A stretch of 64,000 nucleotides of DNA, from NCBI GenBank assembly GCA_032622095.1, contig CP136068.1:125621989-125685988 (forward strand). Direction: 5' to 3'. The DNA comes from Siphonodentalium dalli. Lineage: Eukaryota > Mollusca > Scaphopoda > Gadilida > Siphonodentaliidae. Positions 1 through 11,300 of the stretch are shown piece by piece (position 1 is the first letter of the stretch; every line of letters starts with the position of its first letter). A program made the translations under genes and the position numbers. The notes below the pieces were generated by a model. That model made no database searches and was not told where the DNA came from. It saw nothing but the letters and a program-made list of their open reading frames with translations.

Positions 1-1434
1 GTTGTAATAATTTAAACAATTACTTGTTTTAATGGAATTCTGATGTGGTACATTCATGAAACCAGTTATTGTATAATTCATATAAGCCTAATAATATGAT
101 ATTGAGGGCGTTATCATTTCTTATTATGTTTCTTTTTAATTCGTCAAGTTAGGTGATGATGATTTTACCGAATTTGCTCCGTGCGACGTATCCGACAAAC
201 AGCTCAACACTACAGCAAACCATTTCTTTTTATTTGGTCTTGGTGTGTACAAAGTCGCAAAGTCCGTAGAGGTTCGATCTTTGTGTTAGACCTTTCTCAT
301 GAGTACACATGACCTAATATCTATTCCAATCGATGACACAATGACTGAATATCTGATGTCATTTGCAGAATAAAGAAATCATATAATTACGTCGAATATA
401 CACACGGAGAACGGGTATATACTTACGAATTTCTGGATTTGGTACCGAACCGCAATTACATGTACACATGTAGATATAACGATCCAATTCTGAATCAGTC
501 ATAAGCTGTTACTAGAAGTTGAATTTGTTCAATGCAACGTACTAAGGCTATGCTCTAAGTAATCAACCCCGTTAGCAAGGTTGTAGGACATTAATGACAG
601 CCGTTGTACCGCCATGCCGCATCCGCGGGTATTAAATCGTACTGCGGTACTAGCACTAATATTTTCGACCGCCGTACTCCGCATTAAATGTTCACATGAC
701 CGCCTTACACACAGTCCAGTTTTTCATGAGCGCCATGCACAGCGTTAGCTATGAATAAAATAATAATTTGAATTATAATCACTAACCCACATTCGGTATT
801 GCATCATCAATGCAGTGTCGCGCAATGTCAGAATATACACTCTCTGTGGTGGTGATAATGCTGACTTTAAAAAACAACATAAAAATCAAATAAACATTGT
901 ATGAAAATGCGGTCTAACCGCGAATGCAAGGTGTTACCATTGTCGGCCATAGTAGGATTGATGGCGGTTAATGGCATCAACGCTTACAAGGACCAATGCA
1001 ATGGTTGCACCATGTTCTTATCAACCCACTTGTGACCAATATCTCAACGCTTCGGCATTTCGCTTCACTAGCAACTAACCTCTACCATAACTAGAAACCA
1101 TATGTATACTATACTTATATTTTTGATTGGTAAAAAGAAAGGTCTGATTGAACCACAAATCGATCTACAATAACCCGATCGGGCTAAAATAGACCGATCA
1201 GTCTTCATGGCATAGAGCTCACTGTTGTAAGAGAGGGAACACTAAATGTATTGACTATTGAAATTCTGTTTGTTTGAATATTTGTGTATGTTTATTTTGA
1301 ATATTCTCAGTTTGCGATTTATTGCAAAGATGTTTGCGATTTATCGCTAAGGTTTTTTCCCTTATCGCATATGCATACTGGCTGCGAAAGACTGATTGGT
1401 CTATTTTAGCCCATCCGGGCTATAGTTGATATAT
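1..1434. repeat. 1.4 kb direct repeat, left copy
   Basis: Positions 1-1434 recur almost base for base at 2640-4104 in the same orientation (offset about 2639, drifting to 2670 through indels). The left copy lacks a 33 bp block present in the right copy at about 3419-3451. Homology stops at the end of a MITE at 1434; beyond it the copies have unrelated sequence. The repeat may extend left of the window. No coding capacity is evident. It could be a segmental duplication or the long repeats of a composite element. Confidence 0.9.
1159..1434. mobile_element. MITE with ~45 bp terminal inverted repeats
   Basis: The ends carry inverted copies of a sequence with core GGGCTAAAATAGACC followed by (G/A)ATCAGTCTT. 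The interior contains several imperfect TTTGCGATTTATCGCAAA palindromes. There is no ORF. A second full copy lies at 3829-4104 and a 3' half copy at 9790-9907. The size of about 275 bp and long TIRs fit a non-autonomous DNA transposon; the superfamily is not determined because no clear target-site duplication is seen. Confidence 0.7.
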
Positions 1435-1789
1435 AATATATAAATATATAATTTGTCACTTTCACGTAGAATGACTGAATGGAATGGGATATATTTACGA
1501 GCAATTAATAGAAAATTATGAGTAAAACATTCCGTTGGTCAGACTTTTTCTAGGATTTGGAAATTAAATTTCTACAGATATGACTCCATGGTCTGATATC
1601 TCTTGATAAATAGTTAACGGGTTTATATAATATATGTTATCACTTAATATAATCGGATTTAAGAGTGTTGCTGAGTTCCTTACAGTTAAAGTTGGTTCTT
1701 TAATTACGTTTTCAATGGTTCATATGTTCATGAATTACAAATATGACTAACGACATGTTATATTCTAAGTCCCTGTCAATGGAGTCGTC

Positions 1790-2200
1790 GATATTCGCCC
1801 AGTACGAGTCTAAGCATTCACACGATCAGACCAGTGTGTTACGCACAGATGAAATTAATGTCTTTTCCAATGTAAGACCACAACATTTCGTCGTCAAATA
1901 CAAATGCTGGTGTATATATATATACACGGCATACCTCTTCCTTTGTCGTTTCTATCGAGTCGGGTTTTGGACGTTGTAAAACAAGAGGGAGTCATTATGC
2001 ACGTTTTGATATTGATGCGTCTCGGTAAAGCATACAATTTCGTAACCTTCTATATGATCGACAAGCATTGACATTTTGTTTCGCAAACAACGATTATTAT
2101 AGCAAAATATAGAGATATTGTTTGTCTTGTTCCATTGGCACTGGTTGAACTTACACGGCATTGGCAAGAATAAAATCAGCGAATTAAACAATAATATCAA
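1790..2200 (-). pseudogene. LINE (jockey-like) endonuclease N-terminus, relic
   Basis: Reading the minus strand from about 2125, the frame shows NNISIFCYNN, LRNKMSML and then EIVCFTETH. This is the order of the N-terminal apurinic-type endonuclease of non-LTR retrotransposons: the N.RSLRNK region followed by the catalytic Glu in the 'TET' motif. After NPTR a frameshift leads to a further match (a GRGMP..IYIYT stretch resembling 'GRGGGV.IYI') down to about 1800, with stops. The endonuclease C-terminus and the reverse transcriptase are absent. A minus-strand ORF at 2227-2469 just upstream could be leader or ORF1 remains but is unrecognisable. Confidence 0.6.
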
Positions 2201-2639
2201 AGTAATGATGTTTCTGTGCGGTTTAATTACGCCCCCAGGTTGTATACAGGTTGATCTGGCAATGTCATAGGCGCTACATTGTAACTTTGATTAATACCGT
2301 GATCGCTATATTGCGTACCAGTCAGACTTTTTGCAGGATGTATGTATTCGCGGATGTAACTTCGCGGATGTCTCATTGTTGCAGTATGTAACTTGTATGA
2401 CCGCGTTAATTGCTTTCGATATTTAGGCGTGAACAATGGTTGCACCACTCTTGAAGATTGCGGGAACACAATGCATAATATAACAGCTAATATTTCTGAC
2501 GAACTATTTCTCAGTTGGAATGTAGACTAAATGTCGTATTGTGAAGTATCGGGGTGTATTTTATCCGATTAGTAGGTTTTGGTCCGCATGTAGAGGCGTT
2601 TTGGTCTGTTGAACGAGAAACCTTCAGGGGTAAGCCGTA

Positions 2640-4104
2640 GTTGTAATAATTTAAACAATTACTTGTTTTAATGGAATTCTGATGTGGTACATTCATGAAA
2701 CCAGTTATTGTATAATTCATATAAGCCTAATAATATGATATCGAGGGCGTTACCATTTCTTATTATGTTTCTTGTAATTCGTCAGGTTAGGTGATGATGA
2801 TTTTACAGAATTCGCTCCGTGCGACGTATCCGACAAACAGCTCAACACTACAGCAAACCATTTCTTTTTATTTGGTCTTGGTGTGTACAAAGTCGCAAAG
2901 TCCGTAGAGGTTCGATCTTTGTGTTAGACCTTTCTCATGAGTACACATGACCTAATATCTATTCCAATCGATGACACAATGACTGAATATCTGATGTAAT
3001 TTGCAGAATAAAGAAATCATATAATTACGTCGAATATACACACGGAGAACGGGTATATACTTACGAATTTCTGGATTTGGTACCGAACCGCAATTACATG
3101 TACACATGTAGATATAACGATCCAATTCTGAATCAGTCATAAGCTGTTACTAGAAGTTGAATTTGTTCAATGCAACGTACTAAGGCTATGCTCTAATTAA
3201 TCAACCCCGTTAGCAAGGTTGTAGGACATTAATGACAGCCGTTGTACCGCCATGCCGCATCCGCGGGTATTAAATCGTACTGCGGTACTAGCACTAATAT
3301 TTTCGACAGCCGTACTCCGCATTAATTGTTCACATGACCGGCTTACACACAGTTCAGTTTTTCATGAGCGCCATGCACAGCGTTAGCTATGAATAAAATA
3401 ATATTTGAATTAAAATCATCTTTACGGTGTATTCAACGTCGAAGTTGGTCACTAACCCACATTCGGTATTGCATCATCAATGCAGTGTCGCGCAATGCCA
3501 GAATATACACTCTCTGTGGCGGTTATAATGCTGACTTTAAAAAACAACATAAAAATCAAATAAACATTGTATGAAAATGCGGTCTAACCGCGAATGCAAG
3601 GTGGTGCCATTGTCGGCCATAGTAGGATTGATGGCGGTTAATGGCATCAACGCTTACAAGTACCAATGCAATGGTTGCACCATGTTCTTATCAACACACT
3701 TGTGACCAATATCTCAACGCTTCGGCATTTCGCTTCACTAGCAACTAACCTCTAAGATAACTAGAAACCATATGTATACTATACTTATATTTTTGATTGG
3801 TAAAAAGAAAGGTCTGATTGAACCACAAATCGATCTACAATAACCCGATCGGGCTAAAATAGACCGATCAGTCTTCATGGCATAGAGCTCACTGTTGTAA
3901 GAGAGGGAACACTAAATGTATTGACTATTGAAATTCTGTTTGTTTGAATATTTGTGTATGTTTATTTTGAATATTCTCAGTTTGCGATTTACTGCAAAGA
4001 TGTTTGCGATTTATCGCTAAGGTTTTTTCCCTTATCCCATATGCATACTGGCTGTGAAAGACTGATTGGTCTATTTTAGCCCATCCGGGCTATAGTTGAT
4101 CGAT
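2640..4104. repeat. 1.4 kb direct repeat, right copy
   Basis: Near-identical partner of 1-1434, retaining the 33 bp block missing there. It ends with the MITE at 3829-4104 and then runs into sequence shared with 9907-10200. The two copies enclose about 1.2 kb that includes the LINE relic at 1790-2200. Confidence 0.9.
3829..4104. mobile_element. MITE with ~45 bp TIRs, second copy
   Basis: Same element as at 1159-1434. Here the right end reads through to GATCGAT, pairing with the ATCGATC at the left end, so the true terminus is best defined in this copy. Confidence 0.7.
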
Positions 4105-4660
4105 AGGTGATTAACCCAGACCTGTTTAAGATATCTGATTTAGAATGTTTACTTTAATTACAAAAATAATAAGAAATTTGGCCGATTACTTCAGACATTC
4201 AGACAAATTTTACTCAACGTGCAGGGAACAGGTCGGGGAAATCCTGACACAGACTTGCCACTTATCGCAAAGGTTTGCTCACCTTATCCCATATGCATGC
4301 TAGTTGTGAAAGACGATCGGTCACCCAGACCTCTTTAAGATGTCATGTCTGATTTATAATGTATGATTGAAGGACAATAGTGCCAACGCATACAGATATA
4401 TATGATAAATCGCCAAGTAGTTTGCGATTTATTGCAAAGTTGTTTTGCGATTTATCACAAAGTAGTTTGAGATTCGCAATGTTTTAAGTTTTATCACAAA
4501 GTAGTTTGAGAATTATCGGTCTATTATAGAAAACTGGTTGTTCACGATGACCTGTTTAAGATTTATAATGTCTACTTTAATTACACACAAACTAAGAAAT
4601 TAGTTCAGACATTCAGACAAATATTACTCCACTTGCATGTCAGGGAAATCCTGAAATCTA
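4104..4660. repeat. Dispersed repeat with internal duplication and GCGAT palindromes
   Basis: 4104-4440 matches 9907-10200: shared features are a track beginning GGTGATT, a CCTGTTTAAGAT box, a 'cagacattcag' stretch and GAAATCCTGACAC. The same ~120 bp block is repeated inside this copy (4120-4250 and 4545-4655). Between them (4400-4510) are five or six imperfect copies of TTTGCGATTTATTGCAAAG. Both loci follow directly on the right end of the TIR element, so this may be part of a larger composite. Confidence 0.6.
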
Positions 4661-5429
4661 TGTACTAAACCTCGAATAAAGTACAAAACACGATCGATGT
4701 TCTATACTGATAACAGTAACATAATGCGGAGTATTTAAATTTTGACTGTGCAAGGGAGTCCATGTAACTGATAACATGACCCCGAAGGGAGTATCGGACA
4801 GGTACTCCACATAGTACCTAGATATTTGGTACTCCAGATTAACTGGATATTTGGTACTCCAGAGTAACAAAAGTTGGTACTCATGGGACAAGTTCTTACT
4901 TGAAGAGTGTACATGGTGTGGGTGTGTACTTTAGAGTAATGTTAATAAAATCATTATCTTTACCACCTCCTCCAAGTCGTGTTATTTGTGCAGGCGAGTG
5001 GACGACCATACAGCACAAAACCAGTGTACACGTATACAGGCAACCCTGTGAGTACAGCATACTTGTTATTACGCGCGCCGCGTGTATACTGTCCTAGAGA
5101 TTCTAGATAGCTGTGGGTGCTGACATTAACATGGGTGTTTTATTTATAGAATGGGAAATTTTGGGATGATTAAAAGTCGAACTGCGAGCAGGAGGCCGAG
5201 TCCGGTAAAAGGTGTAGTTGGGAATTTCAATTTCGTATATTGTCGTTAATTAACTTTATGTCAATAATGTTGATTTTTGGTTTGTGATAAGATATGTCAA
5301 TTACAAATAAAAGAAATGAAAAAGATAATTTGTAAGTCTTATATTTCAACTTTTATAGACTTTTTTCGTTCTCCAGCCCACTGGGGGCTGTGGTCGGAGA
5401 CTGCGGAGTCGGTCGCCGGTTCGTTAATT
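4661..5429. other. No recognisable gene
   Basis: Contains three short copies of a GGTACTCCA motif (about 4800-4880) and short ORFs under 80 codons with no recognisable motif. Nothing else is supported. Confidence 0.5.
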
Positions 5430-5570
5430 ACATGTAGGTGCTGGTTGTTATTGTTATTTTAACGGAATTCTGAGTTGGTCATTCGTGAAACCAATATATT
5501 TTATATTCTATCATTACAATTATGTGTATAAAATAAATAACATTGTGCGCGTTACCATTTCTGACATTGG
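5430..5570. repeat. Partial third copy of the start of the 1.4 kb repeat
   Basis: The GGAATTCTGA...TTGGTCATTCGTGAAACCA stretch and the following 'gcgcgttaccatttct' align with the first ~125 bases of both 1.4 kb copies, but with many more substitutions. A weaker echo occurs at 5810-5950. Confidence 0.5.
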
Positions 5571-6565
5571 TTTTCTTGTTACACACTTAGCCGTTATTTG
5601 TAAGGATTTATCAGTGATATTGCCACACATGTGTATTACGTCCCCGGTACTCGCACGCGATCAGCTTTATCTTTATAATTAGCGCCTTTAGTGATTGGGA
5701 AGTGTGCAGTAAACAGAATAACAAATTGATGTCCATGAATATGTGACATATTTCACACGGAAAGCTGGTAATATTGGTAAATCCGTCGTTAATTTGTTCA
5801 TGTAATCATCGAAACCAGTTGATTAATTTAATAAACACCTATAGGTTATAATTTATAATGATATATCAGTATATTAAAAAAGTGGCAATGTCACACCTGT
5901 GAATTACGTCCCCTGTGAAAGCACACGCATGTTGGCAGCTCTAAACCCAATGAATGTAAAATAGTTTTATTATAGCATTATATTACATTACATAATATGC
6001 TATCCCTTAAGCCCCTAGCCACTGCGGTATACCATGTAACATATTATGCACATTACATACTTTTGTTGATCGTGGATGGACATGCGAGCTTTACATATAG
6101 CCTTGGGTAACATAGTATGTGTCTTGGACGGTGTCCATCTACAGCCACTGGTGTATGTGGTGTGAACTTTGAAACCCTTCGAATATCCTGAACTATGAGA
6201 ATCATAGTTACCAACTATACAGCCATACATCACAGCATAACAATGCAATAAGACAATGACAACTATAACATAGTCTAAACCAACATACCTTAAACTGTAA
6301 TCCATCATACGAATTCTGTTACCACAACTCGTCTATAATATACTTGAAATGCGAACATGGGAAACCCCCTTCCATGACCGCTCACTTAAACGAACTGGAA
6401 CCACCAAACTAACATGAATGAGTAGGGGTCGAAGCGATTCATACATGTAAATTAAATTGTTTTGCTGATGATATTACTCCAAAGTCCCTTATCATGCTCA
6501 CAAGCTACCTATGTACATATTTATACATGATGTATTCTGCCTCAAACACATATTATGGCCGGATT
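5571..6565. other. No recognisable gene
   Basis: Apart from the weak echo at 5810-5950, I see no repeat family or coding signal. A 97-codon minus ORF (6015-6308) has no recognisable motif and a hydrophobic, low-information composition. Confidence 0.4.
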
Positions 6566-7285
6566 CGTCATCTCCGGTTTAAACCTCCGAGTTTAAACCT
6601 GGTTTAAACCTACATTGGCGGTCCAGCCAAACCGGGTCTAAGGGGGCGTTTTTGCCATTCAGTTACCAACTAATTGACAACTCGATTTGGTGATATGAGC
6701 ATACAGTCAAACTACTCTCTTACCTATCGGACCAAAAGACAAGCCGATGTAATGGTCATTGACATGTCATAAATCATCGCGAACGCGTGCACGATTTATT
6801 CATTGAGAAATGGGTATCGCTCATGTACCATTAATCCGATCTCTTTGTGGGTTTAAATCAATTTGACAAAGGGCATGTTTCTCAACACGAGATTCACGCG
6901 CTGTTTATCACCTTGTTTGTGATTGATTTTCTACAAGATGCTTTACCCGCAAAGACAAAATATGGTGTATCTACATGTATATCTGTATATATTATAGGAT
7001 ATAGGAGCTGTATATATGTTTGTCCGTTAGTCTGTTTGCAACTATTCTAAAAATTATTTAAAAATAAGAATAATTTAATTTGAAATAAAATGAAAAATTT
7101 GTGTTGTTAAATTGAGCAAGGAGTTGTATCTAACAAGAAACAATATTTAAATTTATATTAATATTTGTTTGTTTTCAATATAATTAAAAAAAAATTTTAA
7201 TTAAAATGTTCAAATGATCAAAATGTGCGAAAATGTGACGCAGGCTCCTGTCGCACAAAGGGGCCGCAGGACACTCTGACGCTGC

Positions 7286-7537
7286 ATGAATAAAGGCTCC
7301 ATAATCGTGTCAATCCTGGACCAAGAGGTCAGTCAAGTAAAACTTCAATTTGCTTATGAGTACACACCAGAAGCGGCATCTGAACTGTTTAAAGTGGGCA
7401 ACTATATAGAGGCACAGCATTTAATAAAGAAATATATTACATGCGCTGCTTTTTGTCAATGTAAACATTTTTCCATCATGCAGAAAATCCAAAAGTTCCC
7501 AGGTTTTGAACTGGTGGAATATTATGGAAAATTATGA
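7286..7537 (+). CDS. Small ORF inside the GATTCGTC element, function unknown
   Basis: An 83-codon ORF begins MNKGSIIVSILDQEVSQ and continues through a short helix-like, mixed-charge stretch. The homologous region at about 57,965-58,180 keeps the start and the SILD/EVSQ part at DNA level but is frameshifted and interrupted. No domain is recognised. Conservation is no better than in flanking non-coding DNA of the element, so it may simply be an open stretch of repeat or a captured exon fragment. Confidence 0.2.
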   Translation: MNKGSIIVSILDQEVSQVKLQFAYEYTPEAASELFKVGNYIEAQHLIKKYITCAAFCQCKHFSIMQKIQKFPGFELVEYYGKL

Positions 7538-7943
7538 GCGGAGCCAGAGTAGAGCTTCGTGGCATGATCTACATAAAAATAAGTTATCAAATTTGACTCA
7601 TATAGCAATATAAGTTAGGATTGCAAACTATGTGTATAGCATATCTGATCATGCATCGTTTTGGTTTCAAAATTAAAACGTTGAACCCTTCAAATGAATT
7701 CGTAGAAAACACCAGTATTTGTGATTGCCACAAGCCAAAAAAAAAAAAAACACACAATATAGTTGTAAAATCATACTGAAGGAACGTATCAATATCTGAG
7801 CAAAGCTCGCATGCGAATGAATCAACTGTGACATGATAACACCAGTCGGCAACCGCCACTTGGACACGCCCTCACTCGAGATAATTTACAGCTCCACCCT
7901 TTGATTGATTGTCTGACAATTCTAAACCGCGATGAAGAAAAGA

Positions 7944-8278
7944 CGGATTCGTCATCTCAAGTTTAGCCTCGAGAAAGCTGGTTTAGCTGGACCACCGAAT
8001 TAGATGGTTTAGTTGCCGGTTTAAGCTTATAAAACGCAAATAAAACATCGAAATTGACAAAAACTTATCCCCACACGCTTTATAGGAGTGAGTGCTTCTC
8101 GCTTATAAATTTCCAATCAAAATATGGTCGCTGTCGTAATTATTGATTTTTGCAATCAATAAAACGAGGCGGTCCGCATTAGGAAAGTACGATTATTTTT
8201 CTCGACGATACAGAGACACTACTGCTAAACCACTTGTCTGGCTGGACCAGGTTTAAACCAGAGATGACGAATGCGTCA
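7944..8278. mobile_element. Nested small copy with GATTCGTC termini
   Basis: Starts GACGGATTCGTCATCTC at 7943 and ends with the inverse (…CCAGAGATGACGAATGCGTC) at about 8278, inside the larger element. The interior is non-coding. The same nested arrangement is preserved in the inverted relative at 42,898-43,362, so nesting predates the spread or duplication. Confidence 0.6.
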
Positions 8279-8386
8279 CTTAGACATGCGGTCGCGGGTT
8301 TAAACCACGGATTTTGCTGACTCACGGCGGTTTAAACCTAGAGGTTTACGTAGACCAGGTTTAAACCTGAGATGACGAATCGGGTC

Positions 8387-8790
8387 ATAGAGTCCGTTTT
8401 ATGCGGAAATACCCATTTATATTTTTTGTCGCAGAATTTATTGTAACAGTCTCACCCATTCATTGTATGAAACCCATAAAAAAAACTGTCACACCACAAC
8501 AACAATCGCTACTAGGAAGTGCTCTATGTCAGTCTCGATTGAATCCACTTTGAATATGACCAGGGGTCGTTGGTATTTTTCTGGGGAAATATTCCACCCT
8601 ATCTCTAACTAAATACCCCAGATTTACCTTAATTTCCAATAGATGACCGGATTTAGGGGGCAGTCCCCCTTTAATAATTTCACATAGAGCATCCACACAT
8701 GAGTTAATTGTCGTATTTATTTACTGATGAGACCAAACCTCGTCCAACTCTGTTGCGTTTCTCTCGTTCGTGGGTGGTGGCTTGTGTACG
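8387..8790. other. No recognisable gene
   Basis: No repeat family, RNA gene or coding signal recognised. Confidence 0.4.
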
Positions 8791-8791
8791 T

Positions 8792-9196
8792 GTTTAACCC
8801 TTTACCCAACAGAAGGGGCCCTGTGCCAATGCATTCTCTTATATATGCGAGTCGACCATAGGTCGCCTCGCATATATAAGAGAATGCATTGGCTTAACAC
8901 ATTAAAAATTATAAAATTGTTAAAGAATGTAAGAAAAAATGGTAAAAAGTGTTAAAAAAAGATTTTTTTTAGGCCAATGCATTCTCTTATATATGCGAGG
9001 CGACCTATGGTCGACTCGCATATATAAGAGAATGCCTTGGCACAGGGCATAACTGTAACCATCACAATGTGGTCAATGAGCCGGTTCCAATGATATCCAT
9101 ATTTGTATGGTTCTATTGAGACAGACCGAAGATATTTTAGGCTGTTGAAGCTTTACTTGGCCGGTTTTGGCCGGTTTGTTGGGTAAAGGGTTAAAC
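8792..9196. repeat. Nested palindrome (palindrome of palindromes)
   Basis: Two 69 bp near-perfect palindromes lie at 8825-8893 and 8973-9041. Each consists of a 27 bp arm (GCCAATGCATTCTCTTATAT...), a CGACC/GGTCG mini-stem, and the inverse arm. The two are inverted relative to each other around a 79 bp AT-rich spacer, extended outwards by CCCTGT/ACAGGG. A further outer pair of 20 bp perfect inverted repeats (GTTTAACCCTTTACCCAACA) lies at 8792-8811 and 9177-9196. This suggests a foldback element inserted in another TIR element. No ORF is supported. Confidence 0.85.
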
Positions 9197-9789
9197 GCTG
9201 CGACCAACGAGGGGTGGCAGTTCAGCACATAAAGTGTAGCCCATATTAAATTATGCGTAGCATGTCCCAACTCCTTTCCCAAATGAACCACCACCCACCG
9301 ATGAGATGTACGCATGACACATTACATATTACTACATAAAAGTTTAAGTGTGTCTCGAGTGAGTTCTACCTTTATATATACATGTATGCTGTGCACACCA
9401 GCTAATATGTGCTATTTTTGGTATTTCTTTTGTACATTTATGCATGTCTATCTCTGTTTGCACCATCTATATAATTACGGTTTTGCTGTGCATGTGGACT
9501 CGCGACGGGATGGTTCTGTTATGGAAGTCCCTATTGTAACCTCTTGTAAAAAATCACTGCACACCATTTCTCATGGAGTTGATATAAATAAGTGGAGATA
9601 TTTCAATAGGAATTTTCCAGTTTTCTACACTAAACTGTCTCCCGAAAAGAAGTATGTCTTAGCCACCCAAATTTCGTGTAGTCAAGCTTCCGTTTGTAAT
9701 AAGCGCGATTAGAGTAATTTTGCTATTAACATTACTTCTTGTATGCAGTGGGTCCTTAAAACGTAACCCTGACCCCGATAACAATTGTG
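9197..9789. other. Mostly featureless; one orphan ORF
   Basis: The only open stretch is a 132-codon plus ORF (9314-9712). Its first 55 codons look like random AT-rich translation. The second half (HVDSRRDGSVMEV … CNKRD) is more protein-like but matches no family I know. I do not call it a gene. Confidence 0.3.
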
Positions 9790-9907
9790 ATCAATCGCAA
9801 AGTTGTTTTGCGATGTATCGCTACGGTTTTCCCCCTTATCCCATACGCATACTGGCTGTGAAAGACCTATCGGTCTATTTTAGCTCAACCGGGCTATAGT
9901 TGATCGA
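9790..9907. mobile_element. MITE, 3' half only
   Basis: The right half of the 1159-1434 element is present, with its TTTGCGAT motifs and right TIR (GGTCTATTTTAGC then GGGCTATAGTTGATCGAT). The left TIR is missing. Confidence 0.6.
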
Positions 9908-10200
9908 TAGGTGATTCACACACACCTGTTTAAGATGTCTGATTTATAATGTTTACTTTAATTACACACAAATTAAGAAGTTTGGCCGATTACTTCAGAC
10001 ATTCAGTCAAATTATACTCAACGTGCAGGGAACAGGTCGGAGAAATCCTGACACATACCTGTTTAGGATGTCTCATTTATGTTTACATGGAAGCCCATGT
10101 GCCAACGCATAAAAATATATGTGCGATACATCAGAAACCACTGCGATACACTTCAAACATATTTGTGATAAGTCGCGAAGTATAATCGCCAAGTAGTTGA
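9907..10200. repeat. Dispersed repeat, second copy
   Basis: Matches 4104-4440, again directly after the right TIR of the MITE. The shared order suggests that MITE and downstream repeat move or were copied as one block. Confidence 0.6.
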
Positions 10201-10259
10201 TGATTAATCCAACGACGTCCTTCACACGATCTCGATCTTTCCTTTGAACATAAGATGCT

Positions 10260-10613
10260 TTAGACGAAATTGAAGATTACTACAGTTCGAGCCACGGATG
10301 AGGTCTCGCGGTTTATTTCGCTGATCATCTCGTTATCGCGAACGTATACCCTCTCTCGCATTCGATGATTCAAGATGACTTCCAGGTCCTCCCGCTTCAT
10401 GTTATGTATCTCATACCGTCCCGGTAAATTATGTTGCGGGAGGTACTGATTGACCAGTCCACATCTGACGCTTTGACCTTCATGCCCATATGATCCTAAC
10501 TGCGATTTCAACTTAAACGTGTTAGACCCCTCATCAAAAATCAGAGAAATTATATCATTGTTTTGTCTCCGAAATCTCATTGAATCCACAAACCAGAGTA
10601 ATTGCGACCACAC
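10260..10613 (-). CDS. Protein-like ORF of unknown function
   Basis: A 117-codon ORF. From an internal Met at residue 12 (MRFRRQNNDIISLIFDEGS) the composition is protein-like: mixed charged and hydrophobic residues, ending in a RMRERVYVRDNEM segment. No family is recognised and no catalytic motif is evident. It abuts, in antisense, the LINE relic beginning near 10,610, and lies just outside the shared part of the inverted arms. It may be an exon or a fragment of another element. Confidence 0.3.
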   Translation of the reverse strand: MWSQLLWFVDSMRFRRQNNDIISLIFDEGSNTFKLKSQLGSYGHEGQSVRCGLVNQYLPQHNLPGRYEIHNMKREDLEVILNHRMRERVYVRDNEMISEINRETSSVARTVVIFNFV

Positions 10614-11300
10614 CCACTCTACTAGATCCCATCATAGTGAATGAATATGCTACATGTCAATCTGAATCGATTGACTTTGGAAGAGCCATATCAGATCAAT
10701 GTGCGGTCATCGTGTACCTAAACTATAACTCAGACAGTAATGCCCCCTCATTTCGGCTAGTCGGGAATTATGCCAGAGGCAATTTTGATGAAGCTGCAAA
10801 AAGGACACAGCCGTCCCCGTGTCCAGAGTATTAATAGGACCTAAAGATAAACATTTGTTCACTTCAGAATTGCGAACCATGATCCGCAAAAGATACAGAC
10901 TGCGTAAAATTGCCAAAAAGGACCATGATTTGGCACAGTTCACAAAAGTGCGAAATACGGTTAATAACATGAACAAATACACCAGAGCTCGTTACGAACA
11001 AACACTTCAAAAATCTGTTCGAGAAAACCAATCATCAAAATACTTTTGGCACTGCATAAAGGAAATTATGTAAATCAAGAACATAAACCCTATAATCCCT
11101 CTTATCAATGACATTGGAAACTTAGTGTTTGACCTCGACGAGTCGTCACTCGGTCTACCAATATCCACTCATATATGCAGCAACAGAGTAACACACATTA
11201 CATTCACAATCGAAGATATAATTTCTGCCATTAGAATATTGAAACCTAATATGGCATCTGATCACGATGGAATTACAGGTTAAAATTATCCAAATCTGGG
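10610..11300 (+). pseudogene. LINE (jockey-like) endonuclease end to RT start, relic
   Basis: In order: the endonuclease C-terminus (TPTLLDPIIVNEY … GRAISDQCAVIVYL, cf. the SDH motif), the linker typical of this LINE class (VLIGPKDKHLFTSELR, RKRYRLRK, VNNMN, SSKYFWHCIKEI), an in-frame TAA at 11,071, then TIEDIISAIRILKPNMASDHDGITG, the 'lk.nkasG.Dgi' entry to the reverse transcriptase. The first part (frame of 10,580) and the second (frame of 10,819) are joined by a frameshift. The element breaks off at about 11,300. A related, differently deleted copy lies at 38,500-38,960 on the other strand, in the other arm of the inverted duplication. Confidence 0.8.

Larger units (their letters stand above)
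6570..8386. mobile_element. DNA element with GATTCGTCATCTC termini
   Basis: The left end reads GGATTCGTCATCTCCGG then repeated GTTTAAACC boxes; the right end carries the inverse (…CAGGTTTAAACCTGAGATGACGAATC). The left ~1 kb matches 56,862-58,290 in the same orientation. The right ~0.8 kb matches 42,898-43,635 in inverted orientation. No transposase was found. The total of 1.8 kb includes a nested relative (7944-8278). Superfamily unknown. Confidence 0.65.

Noticed and set aside
1-4104. LTR retrotransposon with 1.4 kb LTRs
   Set aside because: No TG…CA ends, primer-binding site, gag or pol; the interior is only 1.2 kb and holds a reverse-oriented LINE scrap.
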